From: Candidatus Omnitrophota bacterium
GTDB lineage: Bacteria > Omnitrophota > Gorgyraeia > Aquiviventales > Aquiviventaceae
Direction of reading: 5' to 3'
Assembly (NCBI GenBank): GCA_023247275.1
Contig: JAHFGT010000008.1
Coordinates: 1-49,836, forward strand
Length of the DNA: 49,836 bases
The notes under the pieces were generated by a model, which was not told the origin of the DNA, made no database searches, and saw nothing but the letters and a program-made list of their open reading frames with translations. Shown here one piece after another: positions 41,716-49,629 of this stretch (its first letter is position 1; each line of letters starts with the position of its first letter). The position numbers were made by a program, and so were the translations under genes.

Positions 41716-43128
41716 ATGCGCAAGAACGTTGCTCGCCGTGTGGGAATGATCTTAGCAGGGCTGACCGTTTTTGGGTGGTCTGCCAGCGGCCTGTGGGCAG
41801 CCCAGCCAGACCTGATCATTGCCGATCTGACGTATCCATCCGCCACGCCTGGCGACGCCGTGCAGTTTACGATCAAGGTCACCAATCAGGGCGCAGCCTC
41901 GGCCGCGTCCAACCGATTGGAGCTATGGCTGGACAACGCGCTGCGCGCCACCGCGACGGTGCCGGCGTTGGGCCCTGGGCAGAGCGCCACATTGACGCTC
42001 CCGTCGCAACCGTGGATCGCGACCGCTGGCGGGCATCCGTTCTGGGTCAAGACGGATGTCTGGCTGCAGGTTGCCGAATCAGACGAGTCCAATAATGAGC
42101 GTAGCTTCACAATCCAGGTTGGCACGTTGCCAGATGTGGTGCTGACCGCCATCACGGTTCCCTCGACCATCACGGCCGGCGACCGGGTCGCCTTCGGATT
42201 CACTGTCATCAATCAAGGGGCGGCTGCCGCGCCATGGAATCTCCTAGAAGTTTGGCTGGATGGCGTGAAGCTTGGCACCTACACGGTTCCTGCCCTGCAG
42301 CCAGGACAGGCGGTGTTCATCAGTTATCCGATGTGGACCGCCACCGGCGGCACGCATAACCTGTGGGCCAAAGCCGATGTCTGGCTGGTCGTCGATGAGT
42401 CCAATGAGACGAACAACGAGCGAACCGCGACCATCATGGCGGCCGGGGCTGGCCAAGCCGACCTGACGTTACGCGTCACTCCACCCACCCAACTGGTGCA
42501 AGGCACACCGGCGCAATTCACCATCACCGTGCGGAATACCGGGACCGCCACCGCCGGATCGCACCGTCTGGAGCTGTGGCTCGATGGAGCGCAACTGTCT
42601 GGTGAAACGATTCCTTCGCTGGCCGCTGGCCAAGAGACAACCGTCAGTCTCCCGCGCACGCCCTGGGTCCCAACCGCTGGCATGCATCAGCTGTGGGCGA
42701 AAACTGACGTATGGCTCCAGGTGCCGGAGTTTTCTGAACTGAATAATGAGGTGAGCTTGCCGCAACTCGAAGCCTTGGCGGCTGACAAGGATCTGGTGGT
42801 TTTGGGTGTGACGCCAATTCGGCCGACGCGCAGCCCATCCTACACGTTTACCGCTGTGGTGCGCAATCGCGGCGTTCAAGCCGCACCCTCGAGCCGTTTT
42901 GAGCTGTGGGTGAGCGGCGTGCTCACCGACATCGCCACGATCCCGCCACTGGCCGGTGGCGCCTCGACTACGCTGACATTCACCGCAAGCCATGGGTATC
43001 CCAGCGAAACCACCCAGTCACTCTGGGCCAAGGCTGACGTCTGGCTCCAAGTGCCGGAAAGTGACGACAACAACAACGTCTTCACCGGCTCGTTCTACGT
43101 CTACCCGTTTGGCCCGATCACGCCGTAA
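41716..43128 (+). CDS. Secreted protein with four CARDB repeats
   Basis: 470 residues with a signal peptide (cleavage near GLWAA-QP) and four beta-sandwich repeats of about 110 residues with the CARDB pattern: PDLIIADLTYPS, VTNQGAASAAS, LWLD and ESDESNNE-type ends (AESDESNNE, DESNETNNE, FSELNNE, ESDDNNN). The acidic Asn-rich ends may bind calcium. CARDB domains mediate adhesion or extracellular binding. No sortase-like or PEP-CTERM tail is visible. GGAGG is 8 bases before the ATG. The high likeness of repeats suggests internal duplication. It is followed by a mobile-element scrapyard. Confidence 0.85.
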   Translation: MRKNVARRVGMILAGLTVFGWSASGLWAAQPDLIIADLTYPSATPGDAVQFTIKVTNQGAASAASNRLELWLDNALRATATVPALGPGQSATLTLPSQPWIATAGGHPFWVKTDVWLQVAESDESNNERSFTIQVGTLPDVVLTAITVPSTITAGDRVAFGFTVINQGAAAAPWNLLEVWLDGVKLGTYTVPALQPGQAVFISYPMWTATGGTHNLWAKADVWLVVDESNETNNERTATIMAAGAGQADLTLRVTPPTQLVQGTPAQFTITVRNTGTATAGSHRLELWLDGAQLSGETIPSLAAGQETTVSLPRTPWVPTAGMHQLWAKTDVWLQVPEFSELNNEVSLPQLEALAADKDLVVLGVTPIRPTRSPSYTFTAVVRNRGVQAAPSSRFELWVSGVLTDIATIPPLAGGASTTLTFTASHGYPSETTQSLWAKADVWLQVPESDDNNNVFTGSFYVYPFGPITP

Positions 43129-43140
43129 CCTTTACAACCT

Positions 43141-43187
43141 CGTCAGTCAAGCCTCCTGTCGTGCGGGATCTTGGCCCGCTAATTCCC
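43141..43187 (+). repeat. Direct repeat, left copy, flanking the IS110 remnant
   Basis: These 47 bases match 43727-43773 with about eight differences (shared core cgtcagtc, agcctcct, tcgtgc, tggccc, taattccc). Both copies are in the same orientation, about 540 bases apart, on the two sides of the decayed transposase. Confidence 0.75.
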
Positions 43188-43283
43188 AGTGCTGTCTGAA
43201 TCGGAATTCCCTGAATTCAGGACTAGCTCAGTAGCGCGTGCGTTAGCCGGAGCAACCGCTGCCGGTGGGTCTTGCGGTAGACG

Positions 43284-43670
43284 ATGTCACGCGTTTGGAC
43301 CGCAAGCACCCAAACCTCGTGCGCGGCCGGCCGGACCGTATATACGAGTCGGACGGTCCTACTGGCGAAGACGAATCAAACGGTGCCAGGGACTGATCCC
43401 TTCGGGGTCAAGGGCCGCGCGCTCTTGGCCGTGCTTCCGCTGCCGCCGATGCTGGCTTGGCAGCGGGAGGATGGCTTGAGCCAATTGGAGGCGCTCAATC
43501 GCCAGATCAAACGGATCGATGTCTACCTCAGGGGCCTGGCGAGGGAGCAGCCTGCGGTCCCGCGCCTGACCGCGATTCCCAGCATCGGGATCTTCTCGGC
43601 GTTGCTCATCTTGGCCGACATCGGCGAGATCCAGCGCTTCCCCTCGGCCAGCAGGTCGGCGCCATCGTAG
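43284..43670 (+). pseudogene. Decayed IS110-family transposase fragment
   Basis: The frame contains a linker with LLAKTNQTVPGTDPFGVKGRALL, a coiled part (LSQLEALNRQIKRIDVYLRGLA) and the start of the C-terminal Transposase_20 domain (LTAIPSIGIFSALLILADIGEIQRFPSA), all typical of IS110 transposases. The N-terminal DEDD catalytic domain and the rest of the C-terminal domain with its serine are missing, and an upstream piece reads in a different frame, so it is inactive. It lies between the CARDB gene and an unknown gene. Confidence 0.8.
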
Positions 43671-43726
43671 AGGGACGTGGTCAGAAATATATATTGTGGC
43701 ACCGGAATTCCAGGAATTCCCCCCAT

Positions 43727-43773
43727 CGTCAGTCGAGCCTCCTCTCGTGCAGTAGCCTGGCCCAGTAATTCCC
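43727..43773 (+). repeat. Direct repeat, right copy, flanking the IS110 remnant
   Basis: This is the second copy of the 47-base repeat at 43141-43187. Just before it lies a short ggaattccaggaattcc repeat (43703-43719) similar to the ggaattcc/cctgaattcagg motif after the left copy. Confidence 0.75.
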
Positions 43774-43798
43774 TTGTGACCCTCAAGAAGGTTTTGGT

Positions 43799-44509
43799 AT
43801 GATTTCTAGGGAGTTTGCCACGCTCGTTGGAGTCAGCGAGGATACCAGAATCAACCGAGTCCTCTTGTTCCTCCTACTAGCTTCCTCGCCGTCGTCTACG
43901 TGGGCGGCCTGTCCTGGTGATTCGACTCCATCAACGTTGGAGTCAGAAAAGTGTATCCCGCACAATCTTCTCCCGGACCGTGTTCGTGAGGCTGCGCGCT
44001 CGATTTGTTCGGACTACAGAGAAATGCAGGCTCGTTCCTCACCAGCATCGTTGAAAAGAGATGAGTTCGAAACATCAGAAGTGTATGAACGCCGGCAGGA
44101 CTCATACGAGCAAATGCGGCAATCGAGGATCAACGAACTTGTTGACGGTCTTTCGACTGACTTTTGGCATCTGGAGGCGCGGACAATACTCCTTCCGTAC
44201 GACCCTGACCACGAGCAGGCGACAATCGAAGTCCACCTGGCGTGTCATGATGACGAATTTCGCATTCTAGCTTGTGAGCCCGAACGATATTTGCGGTTTT
44301 CAGCACCAACATCGCCCGAAGTCGCCAGACTCCTACGTCAACACGAGAACTCGCTACGCCTCGGTGCGGACGTCCAATTCAAGATCAAGGAGGAGTACAC
44401 GACATGCACATTGGCGATGTCCCTAAGCCATCTTGAGCTCTATAGCGTCGAAGATGAGACCATACGACATGCTGGCCCTTGGAATTCCGGGGACAGGAGG
44501 CACCAATGA
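43799..44509 (+). CDS. Secreted protein of unknown function
   Basis: 236 residues. A hydrophobic stretch (about residues 20-37, VLLFLLLASSPSSTWAACP) should be a signal peptide, although it starts late, so a downstream start is possible. The mature part is charged, with AARSICSDYREMQARSS, RDEFETSEVYERRQDSYEQMRQSRINELVDGL and a beta-rich end; I recognise no family. The last 10 residues are encoded by the left arm of the palindrome at 44478, so the natural C-terminus may have been replaced. AAGAAGG lies about 9 bases before the ATG. Its base use is less GC-rich than its neighbours and it lies in a mobile-element region, which suggests transfer. Confidence 0.55.
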   Translation: MISREFATLVGVSEDTRINRVLLFLLLASSPSSTWAACPGDSTPSTLESEKCIPHNLLPDRVREAARSICSDYREMQARSSPASLKRDEFETSEVYERRQDSYEQMRQSRINELVDGLSTDFWHLEARTILLPYDPDHEQATIEVHLACHDDEFRILACEPERYLRFSAPTSPEVARLLRQHENSLRLGADVQFKIKEEYTTCTLAMSLSHLELYSVEDETIRHAGPWNSGDRRHQ

Positions 44510-44579
44510 GTCACCACGTCGTCAGTCGATGTCAGCCGACCATTCTGCATTGAAGTAGTCTGTCCCCTCAATTTCCAAG
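44478..44579. repeat. 102-base element with inverted ends (REP/MITE-like)
   Basis: The ends cttggaattccggggacag (44478-44496) and ctgtcccctcaatttccaag (44560-44579) are imperfect inverted repeats with a few differences. They share the ggggacag/ctgtcccc core with the palindrome at 350-404. The interior has no gene. The element covers the end of the gene at 43799 and stops 2 bases before the desaturase stop codon. Confidence 0.6.
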
Positions 44580-44580
44580 C

Positions 44581-45732
44581 TTAGATGTGGGCGGTACGAG
44601 GGATGCTGGGGTTCGTGTTGATGAAGGCGACCCACTGGTGTCGAGCTATGATGAACGCCTCACGTCGCTCGTGCACTTGCTGTTGGATCGAGCGGAGGTA
44701 CGCCTGGGACTTCTCCGCCACGGCGTTCCGCACGCGGTAGTACTCTTTCTCCACGTATTCCCATTCCTGGAGTGCAGTCTTCAGCGCGCCATACCGCTCG
44801 CGCACCTTCTCGAGAAGGGCGGCGATCCCCTCCTGCTGCTGCAAGCCCAACGCTCGTTCCACCCGTTGATGTTCTGCCGCCGTCTTCGCGGCCAGAATGG
44901 CTTGGGGAGCGGTCCGATAGAGTTTCTTCGCAAGCCCACACCAACTCAAGAGCGCAATCGCCCACTTGCTGGGGTCCCACTGATACCACCGTACACCATT
45001 ACGGTAGTCGCTGGCGAAACGGTGATGGAAGTTGTGGTAGCCTTCGCCGTTGGTCAGGAACGCCACGAGCCAGTGGTCGCGAGCCGTCGCGTCGATGTCA
45101 TAGGTTGCTTTACCGAAGGTGTGGCAGATCGAGTTGATGGACCAGGTGGAGTGGTGGACGAGGGTGAGCCTCCCCACGACCCCCAGGAGGAAAGCACCCA
45201 AGAGATGTCCGGTGACGGCGCCAATGGCGAGCGGCAGGAAGACCCCAGCGGTGATCGCCCACGACAGATAATAGCGGTGTTGGTGCATGATCAGTGCATT
45301 CGCACGCAGGTCTTCGACGTTGACCGTCGTCGGTTTCTCATGCCAAAAGAGCATCCAGCCGATATGAGCGTACCAGAAGCCTTGCTTGATGTTGTAGGGA
45401 TCACGGTCCGTATCGACGTAGCGGTGATGATCACGGTGTTGGGACGACCACAGGAGGGCGGACTGCTCAAGAGCGCCGGCGCCGAAAAAGAGCGCGAGGA
45501 AGGTGATGAGTGGACTGGCCTGGAACGACCGATGGGCGAACAACCGGTGGTAGCCGACAGTGATACTCAACCCGGTCGCGATGACAAAGCCGAGGAACAA
45601 CAGCCACTCGGAGCGAGAAATCCCAACATGAATAGCATACCAAGGCAGTGCGGTGAGGGTGGTGAGGAGCAAAGAACTGAGCAAGATGATGTTCGTAAGA
45701 TTGAGCTTACGAGTGGTTTTCGCGGGCGACAT
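44581..45732 (-). CDS. Membrane fatty-acid desaturase (delta-9 type) with C-terminal extension
   Basis: 383 residues. Helices at about 12-35 and 42-60 precede the three histidine boxes that hold the di-iron centre: HRLFAH (62-67), HRDHH (99-103) and HNFHH (233-237); further helices lie between. This is an acyl-CoA or acyl-lipid delta-9-type desaturase that puts a double bond in saturated acyl chains using oxygen. The last 100 residues (about 280-383) are an extra Gln/Glu/Arg-rich helical, probably coiled-coil, part not needed for the core enzyme. GGAGA is 6 bases before the ATG. The intergenic region upstream is shared with coxB. Confidence 0.92.
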   Translation of the reverse strand: MSPAKTTRKLNLTNIILLSSLLLTTLTALPWYAIHVGISRSEWLLFLGFVIATGLSITVGYHRLFAHRSFQASPLITFLALFFGAGALEQSALLWSSQHRDHHRYVDTDRDPYNIKQGFWYAHIGWMLFWHEKPTTVNVEDLRANALIMHQHRYYLSWAITAGVFLPLAIGAVTGHLLGAFLLGVVGRLTLVHHSTWSINSICHTFGKATYDIDATARDHWLVAFLTNGEGYHNFHHRFASDYRNGVRWYQWDPSKWAIALLSWCGLAKKLYRTAPQAILAAKTAAEHQRVERALGLQQQEGIAALLEKVRERYGALKTALQEWEYVEKEYYRVRNAVAEKSQAYLRSIQQQVHERREAFIIARHQWVAFINTNPSIPRTAHI

Positions 45733-45816
45733 CGAGTTCTCCTCTCACTGGTACGGCAGACGCAGGCGATCTCCGTTTGGAACACGCACCATACCCCAGA
45801 CGTTTTTCGTTGTCAC

Positions 45817-45828
45817 TGATCTAGATCA
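45817..45828. promoter_or_regulatory. FNR/CRP-like palindromic binding site
   Basis: TGATCTAGATCA is a perfect palindrome of the form TGAT-N4-ATCA, the core of FNR-family sites. Its centre lies about 41.5 bases upstream of the transcription start predicted from the -10 box at 45852, a classic position for class II activation of coxB. It may also affect the divergent desaturase gene. Confidence 0.5.
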
Positions 45829-45851
45829 TAGAAGCCCTCGAAGGGGTGACG

Positions 45852-45857
45852 TAGCAT
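45852..45857 (+). promoter_or_regulatory. Probable -10 box of the cox operon
   Basis: TAGCAT has four of six consensus bases. It places transcription near 45864, 9 bases before the coxB ATG, giving a very short leader. No -35 box is seen, as expected for a promoter with an activator bound there (site at 45817). Confidence 0.4.
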
Positions 45858-45872
45858 GTTGAGCTAATCACC

Positions 45873-46598
45873 ATGCAGCAATGGGGATTTCCCGTGGACA
45901 TCTCGACGACCGGCTACCGGGTTGACCGGCTCTTTTGGCTGGCCCTGTGGCTGACCGGAATCGCCTTCGCGCTCGTCGTCGGTGCCCTGACGTATTTTCT
46001 CATTTGCTACCGGGCGCGTTCTGACCGACGAGCCTACTACACGCACGGGGACAGTCACGGGGCGATCTCCCTCACCGGTGGGTTGGCCCTCCTGGTGTTT
46101 CTCCTCATCGATGTGAATCTCGCCTACCATGATCACGCGGCCTGGCAGGCGGTCTGGGGCGCCCCGCCCTCAGCCAAGGAGGCGTTGCGGGTTGAGATCA
46201 TGCCGGAGCAGTTTGCCTGGAACATCCGGTATGCTGGACCGGACGGCGTCTTCCGCACGGCCGATGACGTCACGACCATCAATCAACTCCACGTCCCAAT
46301 CAATCGTCCGGTGATCGTCCAACTGAGCTCCAAGGATGTGATCCACAGCTTCTTTCTGCCCAACCTGCGGATCAAGATGGATGCGGTGCCCGGCATGGTG
46401 ACGTCGCTCTATTTTCAGGCCAAGACCTCCGGTACCTATGACATCGCCTGCGCCGAGCACTGCGGCTTCGGCCACTATCGGATGCGGGGATTTCTCGTCG
46501 TCGAATCCAGGGAGGCGTTTACGACCTGGATGGTGGGACAGAGTAAGGCAAGGCCACCGGATTCGAGTTGGGGTTGGAATTGGGGAGGCGCCGCCTAA
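45873..46598 (+). CDS. coxB: Cytochrome c oxidase subunit II
   Basis: 241 residues: two membrane helices (about 20-45 and 66-86) and a periplasmic cupredoxin domain with the CuA ligands H158, C193, E195, C197, H201 and M204 (motif CAEHCGFGHYRM). It takes electrons from cytochrome c and passes them to subunit I. No cytochrome c domain is fused at the C-terminus, so it is aa3-like rather than caa3. The tail is Trp/Gly-rich. It opens a coxBACD operon of plus-strand genes; next gene begins 3 bases after the stop. Confidence 0.95.
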   Translation: MQQWGFPVDISTTGYRVDRLFWLALWLTGIAFALVVGALTYFLICYRARSDRRAYYTHGDSHGAISLTGGLALLVFLLIDVNLAYHDHAAWQAVWGAPPSAKEALRVEIMPEQFAWNIRYAGPDGVFRTADDVTTINQLHVPINRPVIVQLSSKDVIHSFFLPNLRIKMDAVPGMVTSLYFQAKTSGTYDIACAEHCGFGHYRMRGFLVVESREAFTTWMVGQSKARPPDSSWGWNWGGAA

Positions 46599-46601
46599 GG
46601 C

Positions 46602-48326
46602 ATGGAGCAGTCGCAACCACGATCATTCTGGCGGCGGGATGTCTTTTCGACCCATCACAAGGTCATCGCCATCCAATATCTCCTGACCGGGGTCATGTTC
46701 CTGGCGGTCGGGGGGGTCATGGCGCTGCTCATTCGCTGGCAGCTCGCTGCTCCGTGGCAGCCCGTCCCAATCATCGGCAAACTCCTCTTTCGCGAGGCCG
46801 GTGGGGCCATCACACCGGAAGCCTATCCGATGCTCTTTACCATGCATGGCAGCATCATGGTGTTCTTTGCCGTGACACCCATTCTGCTTGGCGCCCTCGG
46901 CAACTACACGATTCCCCTGGAAGTGGGCGCACGGGACATGGCGTTTCCCAGGCTCAACATGGTCTCATATTGGTTCTTGTTCCTCGGCAGTGCCAGCATG
47001 CTGGCATCCTTTTTCGTGCCAGGTGGGGCTGCGGGATTTGGGTGGACGATCTATGCGCCTCTATCGGCCAGCACCGAGATGTTGCCAGGCTGGGGCCAAG
47101 ATCTCTTTATCCTCGGGCTGGCCCTTGATGCGGTCTCCATTCTGATGGGTGGGATCAACTACATCACGACGATCATGCAACTGCGGGCCCCTGGATTGAC
47201 GCTCAGGCGATTACCACTGACGCTGTGGGGCCTCTTCTACAGCGCGGTGCTGAACACCTTGTGGCTGCCGATCGTCGCCTCAGCCCTCTTCATGGTGCTC
47301 TGTGATCGTCGCCTCGGCACCGCCTTCTTCCTGGCCGGACCCTTAGCCCCCCACGCCGGCGGGCAAGTGCTCTTGTACCAACACCTCTTCTGGGGCTTCG
47401 GGCATCCGGAGGTGTACATCCTCATCTTCCCGGTGTGGGGGCTGGTGGGCGATCTGTTATCGGTGTTCTCTCGCAAGCCAGCCTTTGGGTACAAGGCTAC
47501 CGTGCTCTCGATGCTGACCATTACCATCCTGAGCGGAATCGTCTGGGGTCATCATATGTTCACGAGCGGGATGAACCCGCTGGTCGGTAAGGCGTTCATG
47601 TTTCTCACCATCACCGTCAGTGTCCCGACGGCCATCTTCTTTCTGAACTGGCTTGGGACGTTGTGGCGGAGTGCGATTCGGCTGACGGTGCCGATGCTCT
47701 TTACGCTCGGGGTCGTCTTCGTGTTCGCGATTGGCGGGCTGACCGGACTGTTCAATGCCTTGCAGACCTTTGATGTCTACATCCACGATACCTACTTTGT
47801 CGTTGGACACTTTCACTACACCCTCGCGGCGAGTGTGCTGTTCGGGACGTTTGCGTTCATCTACTTCTGGTTCCCGAAGATCTTCGGTCGGCAGATGAGT
47901 TCGCGGTTGGGCAAGCTTCATTTCTGGCTCAGCTTCGTGTTTCTCAATGCCGTCTTCTCCGTCATGATGTTCGTGGGGCTCCACGGCCATATGCGGCGCA
48001 TCGCCGATGCGACCGCCTATGAGTTCCTCAAGCCCGTGCAGCATTGGAACGTCTTCATCGGCTGGGCCGCCCTCGGCTTGGGGCTGTCGCAACTGCTGTT
48101 TTTCTTCAACTTCCTCTACTCACTCTTCAGGGGGACCCCGGCTCCGGCGAATCCTTGGGAGGCGGGGAGCTTGGCCTGGACCGTCCCCTCGCCGCCACCC
48201 GAGCATAACTATGACGCGGTGCCGCGAATCTGGTGCGGACCGCATGAGTACGGTGTGCCTGGACTGAACAATGGGGATTGGCTGAGTCAAACCGATCCGC
48301 GCGCCAAGGCACTCGCGAAAAGCTAG
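46602..48326 (+). CDS. coxA: Cytochrome c oxidase subunit I
   Basis: 574 residues with twelve helices. Metal ligands are present: H82 (haem a, TMHGS), H268 and Y272 in GHPEVY (CuB and the cross-linked Tyr), H317 and H318 (CuB), H403 (haem a3) and H405 (haem a) in GHFHYT. HDTYFVV and the proton-channel Lys region look like the A-type family. It reduces oxygen to water while pumping protons. The 574-residue length is normal. It is flanked by coxB (3 bases) and coxC (10 bases). Confidence 0.96.
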   Translation: MEQSQPRSFWRRDVFSTHHKVIAIQYLLTGVMFLAVGGVMALLIRWQLAAPWQPVPIIGKLLFREAGGAITPEAYPMLFTMHGSIMVFFAVTPILLGALGNYTIPLEVGARDMAFPRLNMVSYWFLFLGSASMLASFFVPGGAAGFGWTIYAPLSASTEMLPGWGQDLFILGLALDAVSILMGGINYITTIMQLRAPGLTLRRLPLTLWGLFYSAVLNTLWLPIVASALFMVLCDRRLGTAFFLAGPLAPHAGGQVLLYQHLFWGFGHPEVYILIFPVWGLVGDLLSVFSRKPAFGYKATVLSMLTITILSGIVWGHHMFTSGMNPLVGKAFMFLTITVSVPTAIFFLNWLGTLWRSAIRLTVPMLFTLGVVFVFAIGGLTGLFNALQTFDVYIHDTYFVVGHFHYTLAASVLFGTFAFIYFWFPKIFGRQMSSRLGKLHFWLSFVFLNAVFSVMMFVGLHGHMRRIADATAYEFLKPVQHWNVFIGWAALGLGLSQLLFFFNFLYSLFRGTPAPANPWEAGSLAWTVPSPPPEHNYDAVPRIWCGPHEYGVPGLNNGDWLSQTDPRAKALAKS

Positions 48327-48336
48327 AGGTGACCCC

Positions 48337-48924
48337 ATGGATGAAGCTGCCACCACACCGGTCGAAATCCCGCTCATCGACATTCCAGCAGGCAAGTTCG
48401 GCATGTGGGTCTTCCTCATCTCGGAGAGCATGTTCTTCACCGGCCTCATCGGCAGCTACATTGTCCTGCGCCTGGGCAGCGAGAGCTGGCCGCGGCCTGG
48501 GACGATCCTCAACACGCCCTTGCTGGGGTTGAATACGCTCGTCCTTCTGAGCTCAAGTTTGACGATGGCGCTCGGGCTCAATGCGATTCAGCAAGGGAAA
48601 CAGCGCCAGCTGAAACGATATCTGCTGTTCACTGCACTCCTCGGCTCTCTCTTCCTCGTGATCAAGGGCTGCGACTATGTCCACTTGTGGCGCCACGGTT
48701 TCACCCTCTCGTCGAGCTTGTTTGGGTCGTGCTATTACTTACTCACCGGCTTCCATGGTCTCCACGTCCTCTCCGGTGTGATCCTCATGCTCTACTTGGT
48801 GGCGGCTGCCTCGCGAGGGGCGTTTGCTGCGAGCCAGCATGTGCGGGTGGAATCCAGTGGGCTGTACTGGCACTTTATCGATATGGTCTGGGTCATTCTC
48901 TTCGCCATCTTGTGTCTGGTCTGA
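48337..48924 (+). CDS. coxC: Cytochrome c oxidase subunit III
   Basis: 195 residues with five helices, the short form of subunit III. It begins after a cytoplasmic start with FGMWVFLISESMFFTGLIGSY, the conserved ESMFF segment, and has the FHGLHVLSG block and WHFIDMVWVILF at the end. Subunit III supports proton pumping stability. It follows coxA by 10 bases and is followed by subunit IV 4 bases later. Confidence 0.93.
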   Translation: MDEAATTPVEIPLIDIPAGKFGMWVFLISESMFFTGLIGSYIVLRLGSESWPRPGTILNTPLLGLNTLVLLSSSLTMALGLNAIQQGKQRQLKRYLLFTALLGSLFLVIKGCDYVHLWRHGFTLSSSLFGSCYYLLTGFHGLHVLSGVILMLYLVAAASRGAFAASQHVRVESSGLYWHFIDMVWVILFAILCLV

Positions 48925-48928
48925 CGTC

Positions 48929-49225
48929 ATGGACAAGTTCACGTCGTCCACACCGGGAACGTACCTTACCATCTATGGCTGGCTCCTGGGACTTACGGTC
49001 TTGGAGGTGGCAGTGGTCATGGCAGGATGGCCTCAAGGCGCGATGGTGGTCCTGCTGATTGCAACGGCCCTGGCCAAGGCGTTGCTGATCGCGCTCTACT
49101 TCATGCATTTGAAGTTTGACCGGCCGACGGTCTGGCTGCTGCCGGGCATTCCCGTGGCGCTCGGGGTCGCGTTCGTCCTCGCGCTGTTTCCGGACGTGGT
49201 GTTCCACCTGGTCCAACGGATGTAA
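48929..49225 (+). CDS. coxD: Cytochrome c oxidase subunit IV
   Basis: 98 residues from the ATG at 48929, with three helices and the signature of the prokaryotic subunit IV family: YLTIYGWLLGLTVLEVAV, LIATALAKALLIALYFMHLKFD and a last helix. It is a non-catalytic stabilising subunit. The longer reading to 48824 overlaps coxC and is a shadow. The next small gene starts 3 bases after the stop. Confidence 0.9.
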   Translation: MDKFTSSTPGTYLTIYGWLLGLTVLEVAVVMAGWPQGAMVVLLIATALAKALLIALYFMHLKFDRPTVWLLPGIPVALGVAFVLALFPDVVFHLVQRM

Positions 49226-49228
49226 ACC

Positions 49229-49486
49229 ATGCGAATCCGTCAGTCGCTCTCGTTCGTCATCGCTGGATTGGTGCTCAGCCTTCCGGTTCCTGTGTTCGCC
49301 GGCACCTGCGCGCTCTGCCGGCAGGCGCTGGCCTCCGGAGGCAACGCTGGCCTGATCCAGGGGTTCTATTGGAGTATCCTGCTCATCGCGGGTATGCCGC
49401 TCATCATTATGGGGGTGGTGGCGGTCGTGGGGTGGCGACGCTGGAAGACACACTGGGCTGCCCAACACCCGAATCAGGCGAGCTGA
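49229..49486 (+). CDS. Small CxxC membrane protein after the cox operon
   Basis: 85 residues. A signal peptide (cleavage near VFAGT) is followed by CALC (residues 27-30), a LASGGNAGLIQGFYWSILLIAG segment forming a helix, and a basic tail (VGWRRWKTHW). The CxxC with a nearby membrane helix suggests copper or haem-assembly help for the oxidase, but no family is assigned. It is the last gene of the operon and starts 3 bases after coxD, so a link to the oxidase is likely. Confidence 0.75.
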   Translation: MRIRQSLSFVIAGLVLSLPVPVFAGTCALCRQALASGGNAGLIQGFYWSILLIAGMPLIIMGVVAVVGWRRWKTHWAAQHPNQAS

Positions 49487-49580
49487 ATTCCTACCCGATC
49501 GATCCGGAGCGTGGCGACGAGTGCTACGGTTGATGGTCGCAGGACACAGATGTGAGCGCAGCCGGCGACAACAGTCCGAC

Positions 49581-49610
49581 TTGAGTTTTCTCGCGCAACC
49601 TTGCTAGAAT
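49581..49610 (+). promoter_or_regulatory. Sigma-70-type promoter of the Lrp-like gene
   Basis: TTGAGT (49581-49586), an 18-base spacer and TAGAAT (49605-49610) with a TG extension (TGCTAGAAT) form a good promoter. Transcription would begin near 49617, 13 bases before the ATG at 49630. The 143-base gap after the cox operon has no other feature. Confidence 0.6.
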
Positions 49611-49629
49611 ACACACGAAGAGGTTGCTG

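Noticed and set aside
43210..43221. Perfect 12-base palindrome cctgaattcagg
   Set aside because: Too short by itself to be a terminator or a regulator site; treated as part of the IS-flanking repeats.
44587..45819. 410-codon open frame opposite the desaturase gene
   Set aside because: The opposite strand has a complete desaturase with three histidine boxes and a good ribosome binding site; this frame has no recognisable domain and is a shadow of a GC-rich gene.
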